Assembly: GCF_947504145.1 (NCBI RefSeq)
Contig: NZ_CANNGQ010000004.1
Coordinates: 186,001 to 250,000, forward strand
Length of the DNA: 64,000 bases
DNA from: an uncultured Microbulbifer sp.
Lineage (GTDB): Bacteria > Pseudomonadota > Gammaproteobacteria > Pseudomonadales > Cellvibrionaceae
Reading direction: 5' to 3'
Position 1 is the first letter of the stretch, and every line of letters begins with the position of its first letter. The notes below the pieces were generated by a model. It was not told the DNA's origin and made no database searches. It saw nothing but the letters and a program-made list of their open reading frames with translations. The translations under genes and the position numbers were made by a program. This document shows positions 17,051 through 26,339 of the stretch, in pieces.

Positions 17051-18022
17051 TCAGGTCACAACGTTATTCTCGCCCTTAGAAAGGCTTTCAGTAGGGCTCT
17101 CCGTCACACTCTCAATCACAAAGACCGGCCGACGTTTGGATTCCATATAAATACGGCCGATATATTCACCAATCACACCGATACCGATCAGCTGGATACC
17201 ACCGAGAAACAGCACCACCACAATGGTGGATGCATAGCCGGGAGTGTCCACCCCCAGTAACAGTGTTCGCACGATAATCCAGGCACCGTAGAGAAAGGAC
17301 ACGGACGAAACCAGCACGCCGATATAAGTCCAGATACGCAATGGTACGGTGCTGAAACTGGTAATGCCCTCCCAGGCTAGGTTCCACAATTTCCAACCGC
17401 TGAAACTGCTCTCACCGGCAACCCGTTCCGGGCGCTCGTAATCCACATAGGCGGTGGGGAAACCGCACCAGGCGAACAGGCCTTTCATAAAGCGCTGAGA
17501 TTCCGGCAGGTTGTTCAGTACGTTGACTACGCGGCGTGATATCAGGCGGAAGTCACCGACGTTTTCCGGGATCTGCACCTTGGAGAGACGCTTTAACAGC
17601 CGGTAGAACATGCCGGCGGTCCAGCGCTTGGCCAGGGAATCCGATTTGCGCGAAACCCGTCGCGCCAGTACCACGTCAAAACCCTGCTTATATTTTTCCA
17701 GCATCTGCACGATCAGCTCGGGCGGATCCTGCAGGTCTGCATCGATGGGAATGACGACATCCCCTTCTGCCACGCTCAGCCCGGCAGAGAGGGCGCACTC
17801 TTTACCAAAGTTCCGGGAGAGGTTCACCACTCGGGTCTGTTCAACTTCCTTTGCTTTCGCCTGCAAAAGTTTGAGGGTGTTATCCGTGCTGCCGTCGTTG
17901 ACACAAATCAGCTCGTACGGATGACCGATCTGGTCCAGATGCCGGGTGATTTCTTTGAAGTAGTGATCGAGCCCCGCACTTTCGTTGTACATCGGGCACA
18001 CGATGGATATCAGAAGGCTCAA
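17051..18022 (-). CDS. GT2 glycosyltransferase, GtrB/DPM1-like
   Basis: The protein of about 323 residues opens with LLISIVCPMYNESAG, the GT-A start of family 2. It carries IPIDADLQDPPELI with the DxD-like metal site and has two C-terminal transmembrane helices (about 225-250 and 258-285). This is the GtrB/ArnC/DPM1 design, which loads a sugar from a nucleotide donor onto undecaprenyl phosphate. The start is a TTG at 18022 with GGGGGA six bases upstream; a second TTG four codons before is possible. No flippase (GtrA) or acceptor enzyme gene is adjacent. It is convergent with the YaeR-like gene. Confidence 0.85.
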   Translation of the reverse strand: MSLLISIVCPMYNESAGLDHYFKEITRHLDQIGHPYELICVNDGSTDNTLKLLQAKAKEVEQTRVVNLSRNFGKECALSAGLSVAEGDVVIPIDADLQDPPELIVQMLEKYKQGFDVVLARRVSRKSDSLAKRWTAGMFYRLLKRLSKVQIPENVGDFRLISRRVVNVLNNLPESQRFMKGLFAWCGFPTAYVDYERPERVAGESSFSGWKLWNLAWEGITSFSTVPLRIWTYIGVLVSSVSFLYGAWIIVRTLLLGVDTPGYASTIVVVLFLGGIQLIGIGVIGEYIGRIYMESKRRPVFVIESVTESPTESLSKGENNVVT

Positions 18023-18084
18023 AGCTTCCCCCAACGGTTGTTGAACTTATTCTTATTGTCCCGCTTTTCGAAAACGGGGCGCTT

Positions 18085-18147
18085 AAACGAAAAAACCGGG
18101 TCCGATAGTAGCGGCTATTGCACGCCGCTTCTATCGGATACCCGGTT
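18085..18147 (-). terminator. Rho-independent terminator of the exported peptidase gene
   Basis: AACCGGGT..CCGATAG-AGCGGC (18091-18113) pairs with GCCGCTTCTATCGGAT-ACCCGGTT (about 18123-18147) over some 21 pairs. On the minus strand the stem is followed by TTTTTT. It lies 27 bp past the stop of the gene at 18174. Confidence 0.85.
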
Positions 18148-18173
18148 AAGACGTTTTATACAGTCGTTTTAGA

Positions 18174-19766
18174 TCAGGGCGTTGCCTTGCTGGCGCCACT
18201 AGCGGCTGCGGATGTCTTATCCTTAACCGAGGCCTTGCCCTGTATTCTGCTTTCAGCTTTGGCGTTATCGGCCAGTGTAGGCTTCAGCTCCGCCAGCATG
18301 TTTTTCATCTGGTTGTACTCGGCCTCGTCGGTAAGTTCCAACATCAGTGGCTGCGCCACTTCGGCGAAGTACGCCGCGTCTTTGCGGTCGTACAGTTCCT
18401 GCGCCATCCACTGGGCGATATGCAGTTCGCGCGGTGCACGCAGATAAGCCTGCTCCAACATTTCCACATACTGGTCTTTGGGGTACCCCAGCATCTGCAT
18501 GGTGATCGCCAGGCCGTACCAGTTCATGGCCTCGTCAGACTGGTTGTTGACCAGCTTTACAAACTTGTCGCGAGCGCCTTTCATCATCTCTTTGCTGCGA
18601 TCGCCACCCATGGAACCGATTTCGCGGTTCAACCACAACCAGGCCTGCGCTCGTTGATACCAAAACTCTTCGCGGTCAGACGGCGCCACCTGGGCCAGCA
18701 GACGAGCGGCCCGGTCGAAGTCGCCTTCGCGAGTAGCGGCATCGGCACGCACTGCAGTCAGCTCGGGGGTGTAGACGTCATCCTGTTCGGCGTATTTCAC
18801 CAGTTCGTGCAACCCGTGGGGGTTGTAACCGGACTTCACCAGAAAACGCGCCAGCTCAACCACGGCTTCCTGACTCTCCAAGACTTTCAGCTTCGGACGC
18901 TCCGACTTGAAAGTGGCCGGCACCTTGCCACGAGCCAACTGGAAACGGCCTTCGCGGAACTGGTCGTTGTACACCTTTTCGATTTCGTCGATGGACATGC
19001 CGAGGTTTTTCGCCAGCGCCTTCACCGGGTCGGCGCCGTTGTTGTAGTCCTTGACGAACTGCTTGAACTCTTCGGCTTTGCCACTCTCCATAATGATCCA
19101 GTGGGCGAGCATCCAGCCGCTGGCATACACACGGCCCTTCTCTTCGTCCGGCGTGTTGTACACGGTAGCGCGCAGCAATTCCTGCAGCGGCATCGGCGCG
19201 GTGTACAGCAGGGTCATGGCGCGCTCGCCTGGAATGGCACCGATATCGTAGGTATTGCCGGGGCCGAACGTCATGGTGGACATGAACTCGGCAAAGCCTT
19301 CGCTATACCAGTAGGGATAGTGGGTGGTGGTGCCGTTATAGCTCAGGAAGTGGGTGTACTCGTGGAACAGGAACTCCCGCGCTTCCAGCTGGCGCTCACC
19401 GGTGCGACCATCCAGGTTCACCAGGGCGTAGCTGCCCTCGGCGGTGGTGTCGAACAGACCGTTGGTCAGTTCGGAAAGGTCTTCACCCACCAGGCCCGCG
19501 TAACTTTCGCGGTCGGCAGCAGCATAAATGGTCAGCTTGGCACCATCGTCTTTCGCGCCCAGCAGGCTCAATGCCACCGCACGGTAGCGCTCCAGATCCT
19601 CCGCCAGGCGACGTACGGAGCTGGCTTCACCGTTGGTGATGATGTGAAAGTTAGCGCTGTCAATTTCGTACCAGGTGTCTTTCGCCAGATTGTCCGCCAT
19701 CACATCACTGGTAAACAGCCATGCGCCGGAAAATACGACTAAGTACGCGAGCATTCGTGAAAACAT
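18174..19766 (-). CDS. Exported HExxH metallopeptidase-like protein with TPR-type region
   Basis: The ATG at 19766 gives 530 residues starting with a signal peptide (MLAYLVVFSGAWLFTSDVMA). A gluzincin-type site FHEYTHFL is at 134-141 (zinc ligands H135 and H139), with SEGFAEF at 156-162 providing the third ligand Glu, as in DUF1570/M1-like exported peptidases. Residues 300-500 are helical and repeat-like (GDFDRAARLLAQV, AMNWYGLAITMQML). The C-terminus is a Lys/Ala/Ser-rich tail. Zinc site and signal point to a periplasmic or secreted peptidase; the substrate is unknown. A strong terminator follows. Confidence 0.75.
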   Translation of the reverse strand: MFSRMLAYLVVFSGAWLFTSDVMADNLAKDTWYEIDSANFHIITNGEASSVRRLAEDLERYRAVALSLLGAKDDGAKLTIYAAADRESYAGLVGEDLSELTNGLFDTTAEGSYALVNLDGRTGERQLEAREFLFHEYTHFLSYNGTTTHYPYWYSEGFAEFMSTMTFGPGNTYDIGAIPGERAMTLLYTAPMPLQELLRATVYNTPDEEKGRVYASGWMLAHWIIMESGKAEEFKQFVKDYNNGADPVKALAKNLGMSIDEIEKVYNDQFREGRFQLARGKVPATFKSERPKLKVLESQEAVVELARFLVKSGYNPHGLHELVKYAEQDDVYTPELTAVRADAATREGDFDRAARLLAQVAPSDREEFWYQRAQAWLWLNREIGSMGGDRSKEMMKGARDKFVKLVNNQSDEAMNWYGLAITMQMLGYPKDQYVEMLEQAYLRAPRELHIAQWMAQELYDRKDAAYFAEVAQPLMLELTDEAEYNQMKNMLAELKPTLADNAKAESRIQGKASVKDKTSAAASGASKATP

Positions 19767-20120
19767 ATTCTTGCCACCCGGATGTTTCGTCAATTTTTCA
19801 GTTGACCGTTTTTTGATCAACCTTGCGCGAAAATCCACAATACCGTTTTTCACTGTTTAAAAAAAGAACAATCTTAAACGAGAACCTGTAATTCACCCTG
19901 GGTATAAGGCAGTCACGACTTTTTGGTCACACGCGGTCACAAAATGACTGAAAAGTTCTGCGTATAGCCACACGCCACTGACCGATAACCAATTCACAGT
20001 CACTGCGTTTCGCGATTTTCTCGCCTCCCTGCCCCCCTAGACTCGAGACGTCCCACCGGTTCGCTCAGTCGGCCGGCGCGATAGCGATGTAATAAAACCA
20101 ATAAATACCGAGAGAAGACC
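19767..20120. other. Divergent intergenic region between two exported hydrolase genes
   Basis: This 354-bp gap holds the 5' regions of the peptidase (minus) and the CocE-type hydrolase (plus). No gene is supported. GGTCAC recurs at about 19926 and 19934 in direct repeat, and the run TTTTTTTAAACAGTG-type AT-rich DNA near 19850-19870 is a likely promoter zone. GAGAGAAG precedes the ATG at 20121. Confidence 0.4.
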
Positions 20121-21680
20121 ATGAAGACTTTCGCCCTGCCGGCACTGCTGGCCTGCGCCCTGTGCGCCGCGTTCACGCCCACCTCCCAAGCCGCACCCAC
20201 GTTTATCGCCGACCTGGATATCACGACCTTCGACGGCACCGAGCTGGACGCCAACCTGTTCATCCCGGAAACACCGCCCCCCGCCGCTGGCTACCCCACG
20301 GTGCTGCTCACCAACAGCTGGATGCTCGATAAACACCAGTACCTGCTGCAGGCCGCCGAACTTGCGGACAACGGCTACCTGGTGATGAGCTATTCCACCC
20401 GGGGTTTTGGTGTCTCCGGCGGACTGGTGGACGTGGCCGGCAACAATTCCATCACCGACGCCAGCGTGTTGATCAACTGGCTGGAAGCCAACTATCCGGT
20501 GGGTAAACTGGGCATGGCAGGTATCTCCTACGGCGCCGGCATCTCCCTGGTTACCGCCGCACAGGATCCCCGGGTCGACGCCGTCGCCGCCCTCTCCGGC
20601 TGGTCCGACGTGATCGAAGGACTCTACCCGGGCAACACCGTCAACCTGGTGTGGGGCACCATCCTCACCACCACCGCGCTCAACCTGGACCCAGAAGTAG
20701 ACACCATCTGGGCAAATCTCCGCGCTACCGAGAATATTCAGGGCGTAAAAGACTTCGCCGCCCCGCGATCCGCCCTCTCCTACGTGCCGGAATTGAACAG
20801 CAACGGCACCGCCGTATTAATGTCCAATAACTTCGCCGACTACCTGTTCAAACCCAACAGCATGACCCAGCTCTACAGCCTGCTGGACGGCCCCAAAAAG
20901 CTCCTCCTAAACCCCGGCACCCACGCCGTCACCGAAACCCTCGGCGGCAACCACGGCCACATCTGGGCCACCACCTTCCGCTGGTTCGACCGCTACCTCA
21001 AAGACCAGCCCAACGGCATCGACAGCGAACCCAAGGTCGACATGACCGTGCGCATCGGCAACAAGCTCGAGCAGTTCGACGACTTCCCGGTAACCGACAA
21101 AACCACTCAATACCACCTCCACCCGCGCTTCACCTACTTCAACAACGCCAGCATGAAAACCAGCCCCTACAGCGGCTGGAACTGGAGCAACGACTTCCAC
21201 GGCGGCGCCGACACCAAAGCCGGCACCGGCATCCCCGTCATCTCCGACGCACTGGAAGGCTTCGGCATTCCTGTCTACACCAACATGACCGACATCAACG
21301 GCTACTACGCCATCGAGTACAACTCACCGATACACTGGAGCACCTTCAAAATCCGCGGCACCCCAAGCCTCGAAATGTGGATAAAACCCAGCAAACCAGA
21401 AGTACAACTCCAGGTGCACCTCTACGACACCGGCCCACTGGGCCTCGGCCGCCTGATCACCCACGCCCCACTCACCCTGCACAACGCACAGGTGGGCCAG
21501 ACTCAGAAAATCTCCATGGAACTCTTCACCACCTCCTACGACGTACCACCGGGGCACGTGGTGACACTCGCGATTGATACCGAAGGCGCGATTTATCAGA
21601 AGCCGGAAGACAGGAATTATGAGATTGAAGTGCCGTACATAAGCAGCAGGCAATCGGTACTAACGATTCCACATTTGTAA
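20121..21680 (+). CDS. Exported CocE/NonD (X-Pro dipeptidyl-peptidase S15-like) hydrolase
   Basis: The 519-residue protein begins with a signal peptide (LLACALCAAFTPTSQA). The alpha/beta-hydrolase domain follows, with the nucleophile elbow GISYGAG (S136), the FGVSGG region before it, and a candidate His in GNHGHIW near residue 275. The C-terminal part (about 300-519) is the jelly-roll domain of CocE/NonD and PepX proteins. Family members cleave acyl esters, beta-lactam acyl groups or X-Pro dipeptides; the substrate cannot be chosen here. It should act in the periplasm or outside the cell. Confidence 0.85.
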   Translation: MKTFALPALLACALCAAFTPTSQAAPTFIADLDITTFDGTELDANLFIPETPPPAAGYPTVLLTNSWMLDKHQYLLQAAELADNGYLVMSYSTRGFGVSGGLVDVAGNNSITDASVLINWLEANYPVGKLGMAGISYGAGISLVTAAQDPRVDAVAALSGWSDVIEGLYPGNTVNLVWGTILTTTALNLDPEVDTIWANLRATENIQGVKDFAAPRSALSYVPELNSNGTAVLMSNNFADYLFKPNSMTQLYSLLDGPKKLLLNPGTHAVTETLGGNHGHIWATTFRWFDRYLKDQPNGIDSEPKVDMTVRIGNKLEQFDDFPVTDKTTQYHLHPRFTYFNNASMKTSPYSGWNWSNDFHGGADTKAGTGIPVISDALEGFGIPVYTNMTDINGYYAIEYNSPIHWSTFKIRGTPSLEMWIKPSKPEVQLQVHLYDTGPLGLGRLITHAPLTLHNAQVGQTQKISMELFTTSYDVPPGHVVTLAIDTEGAIYQKPEDRNYEIEVPYISSRQSVLTIPHL

Positions 21681-21705
21681 TACAGCGCATAAAAGCCAGA
21701 TGAGT

Positions 21706-21830
21706 AGGTGGCGATAGCGGGTACGGCCTTCTGAGACCTTCAAAAACAGGATGTTTTTGCAGAGCCCCCATGGATGGGTTCACGGCGTGTCTCAGAAGGC
21801 CGTACCCGCTAGCGGCGCCGCCACCAAACC
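21706..21830 (+). repeat. Variable-arm palindromic element, copy C (subfamily 2)
   Basis: Perfect 22-bp outer arms lie at 21716-21737 and 21789-21810. The inner hairpin CAAAAAC / GTTTTTG (21741-21747 with 21753-21759) has loop AGGAT. The second motif is CCCATGGATGGG (21767-21778), and GGGTTCACGGCGTG follows. The tail CCGCCACCAAACC ends at 21830. It starts 26 bp after the hydrolase stop and lies upstream of the M1 aminopeptidase gene. Confidence 0.9.
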
Positions 21831-21957
21831 ACCCACGAAGCTCTCCACCGAGCTGGCACCAGGCTCAACCTGTCCCACCCACCCTGCAAACCATCCCACC
21901 CGACCCGCTACAATAAGGAAAACCCGCGAACCATCCATTCCAAAGCAAAGATTGAAC

Positions 21958-24711
21958 ATGCGAATTCTTACCCTTCCGGCCCTGCTTGCCGGGCTGATAC
22001 TGCTCACCGCCTGCGGCTCCGACAACAAAACCACTACAGACCCCTCCGGGGAAAAAAGCGCAGCGCAAACAACCAGCAGCGAACAAGCCGCCACAGAAAA
22101 CGCGGAAACAGAATCCAGCGTCGAAGAACAACCACCTGCCGGCAAACTCCCCGACGGTGTCCGCCCCAGCGCCTATCGCCTCGACCTAACCCTCGATCCC
22201 CGCGAAGACACCTTCCACGGCCAGGTCGAAATCGACATAGAAATCGACAAAGCCACCGACCACATCTGGATGCACGGCAACAACATCGACGTCGCCAACA
22301 TCAAAGCCATCGTGCCGGCCGAGGGCGACAAAATCGTCCCCGCCCACTACCGGCAGATGCTCGACAGCGGCGTCGTACGCGTCGACTTCGCCGGCGGCGT
22401 GCCCGCGGGCAAAATCACCCTGCGCATCCAATACAGCGCCCCGTTTGATAAGAACCTCGCCGGCCTGTTCAAGGTCGAAGAAAAAGGCGATGCCTACGCC
22501 CTGGCCAAATCCGAATCCATCCAGGCGCGCCGCTTCCTGCCCGGCTTCGACGAACCCGGACTCAAAGCCACCTACGACATCCGCCTCACCATTCCCAAGG
22601 GCTACAAAGCCATCAGCAACGGCCCCGAAACCGAGCGTGTCGATGCGGGCAACGGCATGGAAAAAGTCACCTTCGCCCAGACCCGCCCCATGCCCACCTA
22701 TCTGCTGTCCCTCGCCGTCGGCCCCTTCGATGTCGTCGAGCGCCCGGCCATCCCCGCCAACAAATACCGCAAAGAAGCGCTGCCCCTGCGCGGCTTCGCG
22801 CGCAAAGGCCGCGGCAAGGACATGGCGTACGTGCTGGATAAAACCCCGGAAATGCTGCGCATTTTTGAAGAGCAGCTTCAGCGCCCCTACCCCTTCCGCA
22901 AGCTGGACATTATTGCCGCACCGCAATGGCCCAGCGGCGCCACCGAACTCTCCGCCGCCATCACCTACCGCGAGCAACGCATTCTGGTAGAAGGCGATGA
23001 ACCCGCCCCCGGCCTGCGCCTGGCCCTGCTCGGGGTACACGCCCACGAGATTGCCCACATGTGGTTCGGCAACCTGGTCACCCCGCCCTGGTGGGACGAT
23101 TTATGGCTGAAAGAAGGCTTCGCCACCTGGGGCACACCCCTGGCACTCACCATCATGGAACCGGACGGCGGCCACGACCTGAACGCCGCCGTGCGCGCTA
23201 TAGGCGCGATGAAACTGGATTCCCTCGCCAGCACCCGCGCCATTCGCGAGCCGATCACCGACAACAACAATATCCGCAACGCCTACGACGCCATCACCTA
23301 CGCCAAAAGCCTCGGCGTTATCCACATGGTGGACCAGTACTTCGGCGCGAACACCTTCCGCCCGGCACTCGGCCGCTATATCGAACAGTTTGCCGATGGC
23401 GTGGCGGACTCGCCGGATTTCTACAAAGTGATCGGCGATGAAACCGAGAGCCCACAACTGACCGAAACCTTTCGGACTTTTGTGGAACAGAAAGGCGTAC
23501 CACTGCTGAGCCTGAGCGTGGATTGCAGCACGGAAGGCGATGCGAAGATGCGGGTCAAACAACAGCGCTACAAGCCGCTGGGTTCGCCCATTTCCGAAAC
23601 CGGCCAGCAATGGAGCATTCCGGTTTGTATGCGCGGCAGCTCCGGCGTGGCTCAGTGCGAGTTTCTGAGCGACAGCCAGCAGGAAATTGCGGTATCCGGC
23701 GGCGCCTGCCCCCAGTGGGTCATGCCGAACGCCAATGGCAGCGGCTACTACCGTTTCAATATGGAAGAAAAACACTGGCAGGCACTGCTCGACCAGTTCG
23801 AAAACCTGAACCCCACCGAGCGCCTGTCAGTGATCGACAGCGCCTTCGCCGCGTTTGAAGCGGGCGAACTGAAACCCGCTACTCTGCTGGAAGTCGTGCG
23901 TCTCTCCGCAACCTCCGACAAACGCCAGGTAGTGGAAGCGCCGCTGGGCTACCTCGCCAAGTACGCCGACCACTATGTGGACAAGGACAACGCAAAGAAC
24001 TGGCAGGACTTTCTGAAGAAACAGTACGCTAAAAAAGCACAGGCCCTGGCCGACAACAGCGACTCGGAAAGCAAGTTGCTGCGCAGCCGCCTGCTCGGTT
24101 TCCTGGCCCTGGAAGGGCAAGACCAGGAGACCCGTAAACAGCTGCAACAACGCGCCGAGCAATTTACCGGTTTCCGCGGTGAGCGCGATGCCAAGGCACT
24201 GGACTCCGACCTGTACGAAGCTGCGCTCACCGTCGCCATCCAGGATTCCGGCAAGGAATTTCTCGATCACCTGATCCAGGTGCGCAGTGAGCTGGACGAC
24301 CCGCTGTTCGACAATGCCAGCGCCAACGCCATCGGCCGCGTCACCGACCCGTCGCAACTGGATACCATCCACAGCCTGGCCCTGAGCGAAGACATGGGTG
24401 CACGGGAAGCGTTCGGCCTGATTCAGAATGCCCTGATCGAACCGGACCTTCAGGCAAAGAACTGGCAGTGGCTACAGGATAACTTCGCTGCGGTAGTGGC
24501 AAAGATTCCGGAGCAGTGGCGACGCAACACCCCGCGTTTTGCCGCCAATTTCTGTGATCAGCAATCGCTCGAGCAAGTGCAGATGCTGTTTACCCAACAG
24601 GAAAAACTGGTGCCCGGATACCAGCGGGCGCTGGCACAGACTGAAGAAGGGATAAACCTGTGTGTGGCACAGAAAGGTAAGGGGCAGGAGTTAGTGGGCA
24701 GCTTGAAATAG
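21958..24711 (+). CDS. M1 family metallo-aminopeptidase lipoprotein with altered GxMEN motif
   Basis: The ATG at 21958 gives 917 residues with a lipoprotein signal (LTAC, lipidated C19) and a low-complexity Thr/Ser/Glu linker to about 60. The gluzincin site HEIAH at 363-367 with E386 in LKEGF is complete. The exopeptidase motif that is GxMEN in most M1 enzymes reads GATEL at 327-331, so the Glu that holds the substrate amino group may be kept (E330) while Met and Asn are not. The long C-terminal helical domain (about 560-917) is ERAP/PepN-like. Its longer upstream frame starts inside repeat copy C and is rejected. It is likely membrane-anchored in the periplasm. Confidence 0.85.
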   Translation: MRILTLPALLAGLILLTACGSDNKTTTDPSGEKSAAQTTSSEQAATENAETESSVEEQPPAGKLPDGVRPSAYRLDLTLDPREDTFHGQVEIDIEIDKATDHIWMHGNNIDVANIKAIVPAEGDKIVPAHYRQMLDSGVVRVDFAGGVPAGKITLRIQYSAPFDKNLAGLFKVEEKGDAYALAKSESIQARRFLPGFDEPGLKATYDIRLTIPKGYKAISNGPETERVDAGNGMEKVTFAQTRPMPTYLLSLAVGPFDVVERPAIPANKYRKEALPLRGFARKGRGKDMAYVLDKTPEMLRIFEEQLQRPYPFRKLDIIAAPQWPSGATELSAAITYREQRILVEGDEPAPGLRLALLGVHAHEIAHMWFGNLVTPPWWDDLWLKEGFATWGTPLALTIMEPDGGHDLNAAVRAIGAMKLDSLASTRAIREPITDNNNIRNAYDAITYAKSLGVIHMVDQYFGANTFRPALGRYIEQFADGVADSPDFYKVIGDETESPQLTETFRTFVEQKGVPLLSLSVDCSTEGDAKMRVKQQRYKPLGSPISETGQQWSIPVCMRGSSGVAQCEFLSDSQQEIAVSGGACPQWVMPNANGSGYYRFNMEEKHWQALLDQFENLNPTERLSVIDSAFAAFEAGELKPATLLEVVRLSATSDKRQVVEAPLGYLAKYADHYVDKDNAKNWQDFLKKQYAKKAQALADNSDSESKLLRSRLLGFLALEGQDQETRKQLQQRAEQFTGFRGERDAKALDSDLYEAALTVAIQDSGKEFLDHLIQVRSELDDPLFDNASANAIGRVTDPSQLDTIHSLALSEDMGAREAFGLIQNALIEPDLQAKNWQWLQDNFAAVVAKIPEQWRRNTPRFAANFCDQQSLEQVQMLFTQQEKLVPGYQRALAQTEEGINLCVAQKGKGQELVGSLK

Positions 24712-24730
24712 CCAGATCACCACTAGAAAC

Positions 24731-24759
24731 AAAAATGGCAGCCTTGGCTGCCATTTTTA
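24731..24759. terminator. Bidirectional terminator between M1 peptidase and sulfotransferase genes
   Basis: AAAAATGGCAGCC and GGCTGCCATTTTT form a near perfect stem with a minimal loop. A and T runs on the two sides allow use on both strands. It sits in the 62-bp convergent gap. Confidence 0.9.
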
Positions 24760-24773
24760 TAGATGGAAGTATT

Positions 24774-26252
24774 TCAATCTAAGGGAATCCCCGCACGCTC
24801 TAACTGTTCAGCCAGCGGCGCAAGTTGCGACTCATAGTGTCGCCAACGCTCCACTGCTGTTTTATACAGTGGAGAACGAACCTGAGCCGAACTCGCTGTA
24901 GCGACCGCGCTTTTATTTTTGTGAAAATCACCACAGGATTCTTCCCAATCCAAGCCGATTCTTTCTACTAGAGCCCGAGCATCACGATCAAAATGATGCA
25001 CGAGATCCTCATAACGCTGAAAGGTCACACTGTTCGCCAACGACGTCCGCCAGCGCTCCTTCAAATTCCAGTAGGCTACATAGTAGAAACCAAGCTCTTT
25101 TAAATCGTAAGAAAATGGATATCCCATCTGAAACAGTGTTTTAAACATGCCAAAACAAGAGTCCATCGGGTGGCGCTCCATCCAGATAGTGGTCGACGAA
25201 GGCATGGATCGCGCGATCAAACCCGCATACAGGAAATTAAGCGGTGTCTTGTCGATCAATTTCAAGCTATTTCCCGGATAATTGTTAATCCGTTTTAGGT
25301 AGCCCGCAGCGATAGCCTTCGGAGACCACTGTGCAGTTTCCTGAATCAAGGTTTCTTTGGTGAGCTTCTTACCGGCTGTAACCATCAGGGACATTGGGAA
25401 ATCTGTAATTTCACCAAGACTCCCACAGTCACTATGGCTTGAAAGGATACGATCGACTAACGTAGTTCCGGACCGCGGTAAGCCACAAACAAATACCATG
25501 CGAGAACCGTCGAGACCAGTTTCGATATCACTTTCAAACTCCGCATTAAAGGCTTTTCCGTGTTGATCACCGATCAGCGCTAGTGCGCGCACATCATCCT
25601 CAACACGGTATTGCATACCCCGTCGGCGAATCCGAGCGCCCTGCTGAAAACTCGAAAATGCCTGATCGTATTCTCCTAGGTCTTCCAGCTCCTTACCTAG
25701 TGCGAAATGGAGTTGAATACGCTCCGATACGGGCAAACTCGAGCGAGACAACATCGCCAGAACCCGATCTACACTATTCTTTTCTCGAGTTGCTTTCTCG
25801 AGCCCGCTCAACACCTGCTGCGCCTGTCCATCAGTTGGAAACTGCTCAAGCAGATTCTGCAGCACACTTTCAGCTTCGGCGATCTCTCCCACCGCCACCA
25901 AGTTCGCGGCCAGGTTATACCGCGCATCCCGGTCTCCGCTTTTCGCCAACTCCCGGTAGATTTCAACCCCTGTCGGAATTTTCTGACATTGCGTCATCAA
26001 CTGCGCGCATTCAGCCAGATGGCGAAGATCCGTGTTGGCTCGCGATTGATATTCGTCAAGCAGTTGACCAGCCCGAGCATGTTCTCCAACAAACATTAGG
26101 CAGCGAATGGTATGAGGGAAAAGAATTAGGGAATCTGGCGAGCATCGTCGTGCATCCAGTAAAACAGTAAGCGCTTGAGAAAACTGATTTTCCTGCAAGT
26201 GCCGATTGGCCTGCTTAATCGCCACAATGGCAGAATCGCTGTCAGTAACCAA
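24774..26252 (-). CDS. TPR-containing sulfotransferase family protein
   Basis: The 492-residue protein has an N-terminal helical-repeat half (about 1-225; pattern A-x-x-LL-x-x-P) and a C-terminal sulfotransferase domain. The domain opens with VFVCGLPRSGTTLVDRIL (about residue 255), the PAPS 5'-phosphosulfate loop. LIDKTPLNFLYAGLI and TIWMERHPMDSCFGMF correspond to the later PAPS-binding blocks. A TTG start is preceded by AGGTGA. TPR-sulfotransferases often neighbour TonB receptor genes in marine and sphingomonad bacteria, as here; the sulfated target is not known. A terminator lies between it and the receptor gene. Confidence 0.8.
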   Translation of the reverse strand: MVTDSDSAIVAIKQANRHLQENQFSQALTVLLDARRCSPDSLILFPHTIRCLMFVGEHARAGQLLDEYQSRANTDLRHLAECAQLMTQCQKIPTGVEIYRELAKSGDRDARYNLAANLVAVGEIAEAESVLQNLLEQFPTDGQAQQVLSGLEKATREKNSVDRVLAMLSRSSLPVSERIQLHFALGKELEDLGEYDQAFSSFQQGARIRRRGMQYRVEDDVRALALIGDQHGKAFNAEFESDIETGLDGSRMVFVCGLPRSGTTLVDRILSSHSDCGSLGEITDFPMSLMVTAGKKLTKETLIQETAQWSPKAIAAGYLKRINNYPGNSLKLIDKTPLNFLYAGLIARSMPSSTTIWMERHPMDSCFGMFKTLFQMGYPFSYDLKELGFYYVAYWNLKERWRTSLANSVTFQRYEDLVHHFDRDARALVERIGLDWEESCGDFHKNKSAVATASSAQVRSPLYKTAVERWRHYESQLAPLAEQLERAGIPLD

Positions 26253-26273
26253 ACTCGTTCACCTGGGTCAAAG

Positions 26274-26300
26274 CAAAAAAAGGGGCGCTAAGCGCCCCTG
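26274..26300 (-). terminator. Terminator after the TonB receptor gene
   Basis: AGGGGCGCT / AGCGCCCCT (26281-26289 with 26291-26299) is a 9-bp perfect stem. On the minus strand it is followed by a run of T. It comes 40 bp after the receptor stop and just before the sulfotransferase start. Confidence 0.85.
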
Positions 26301-26339
26301 AATCATATCAACAATAACGAGGTCACACGCAACCGATAC

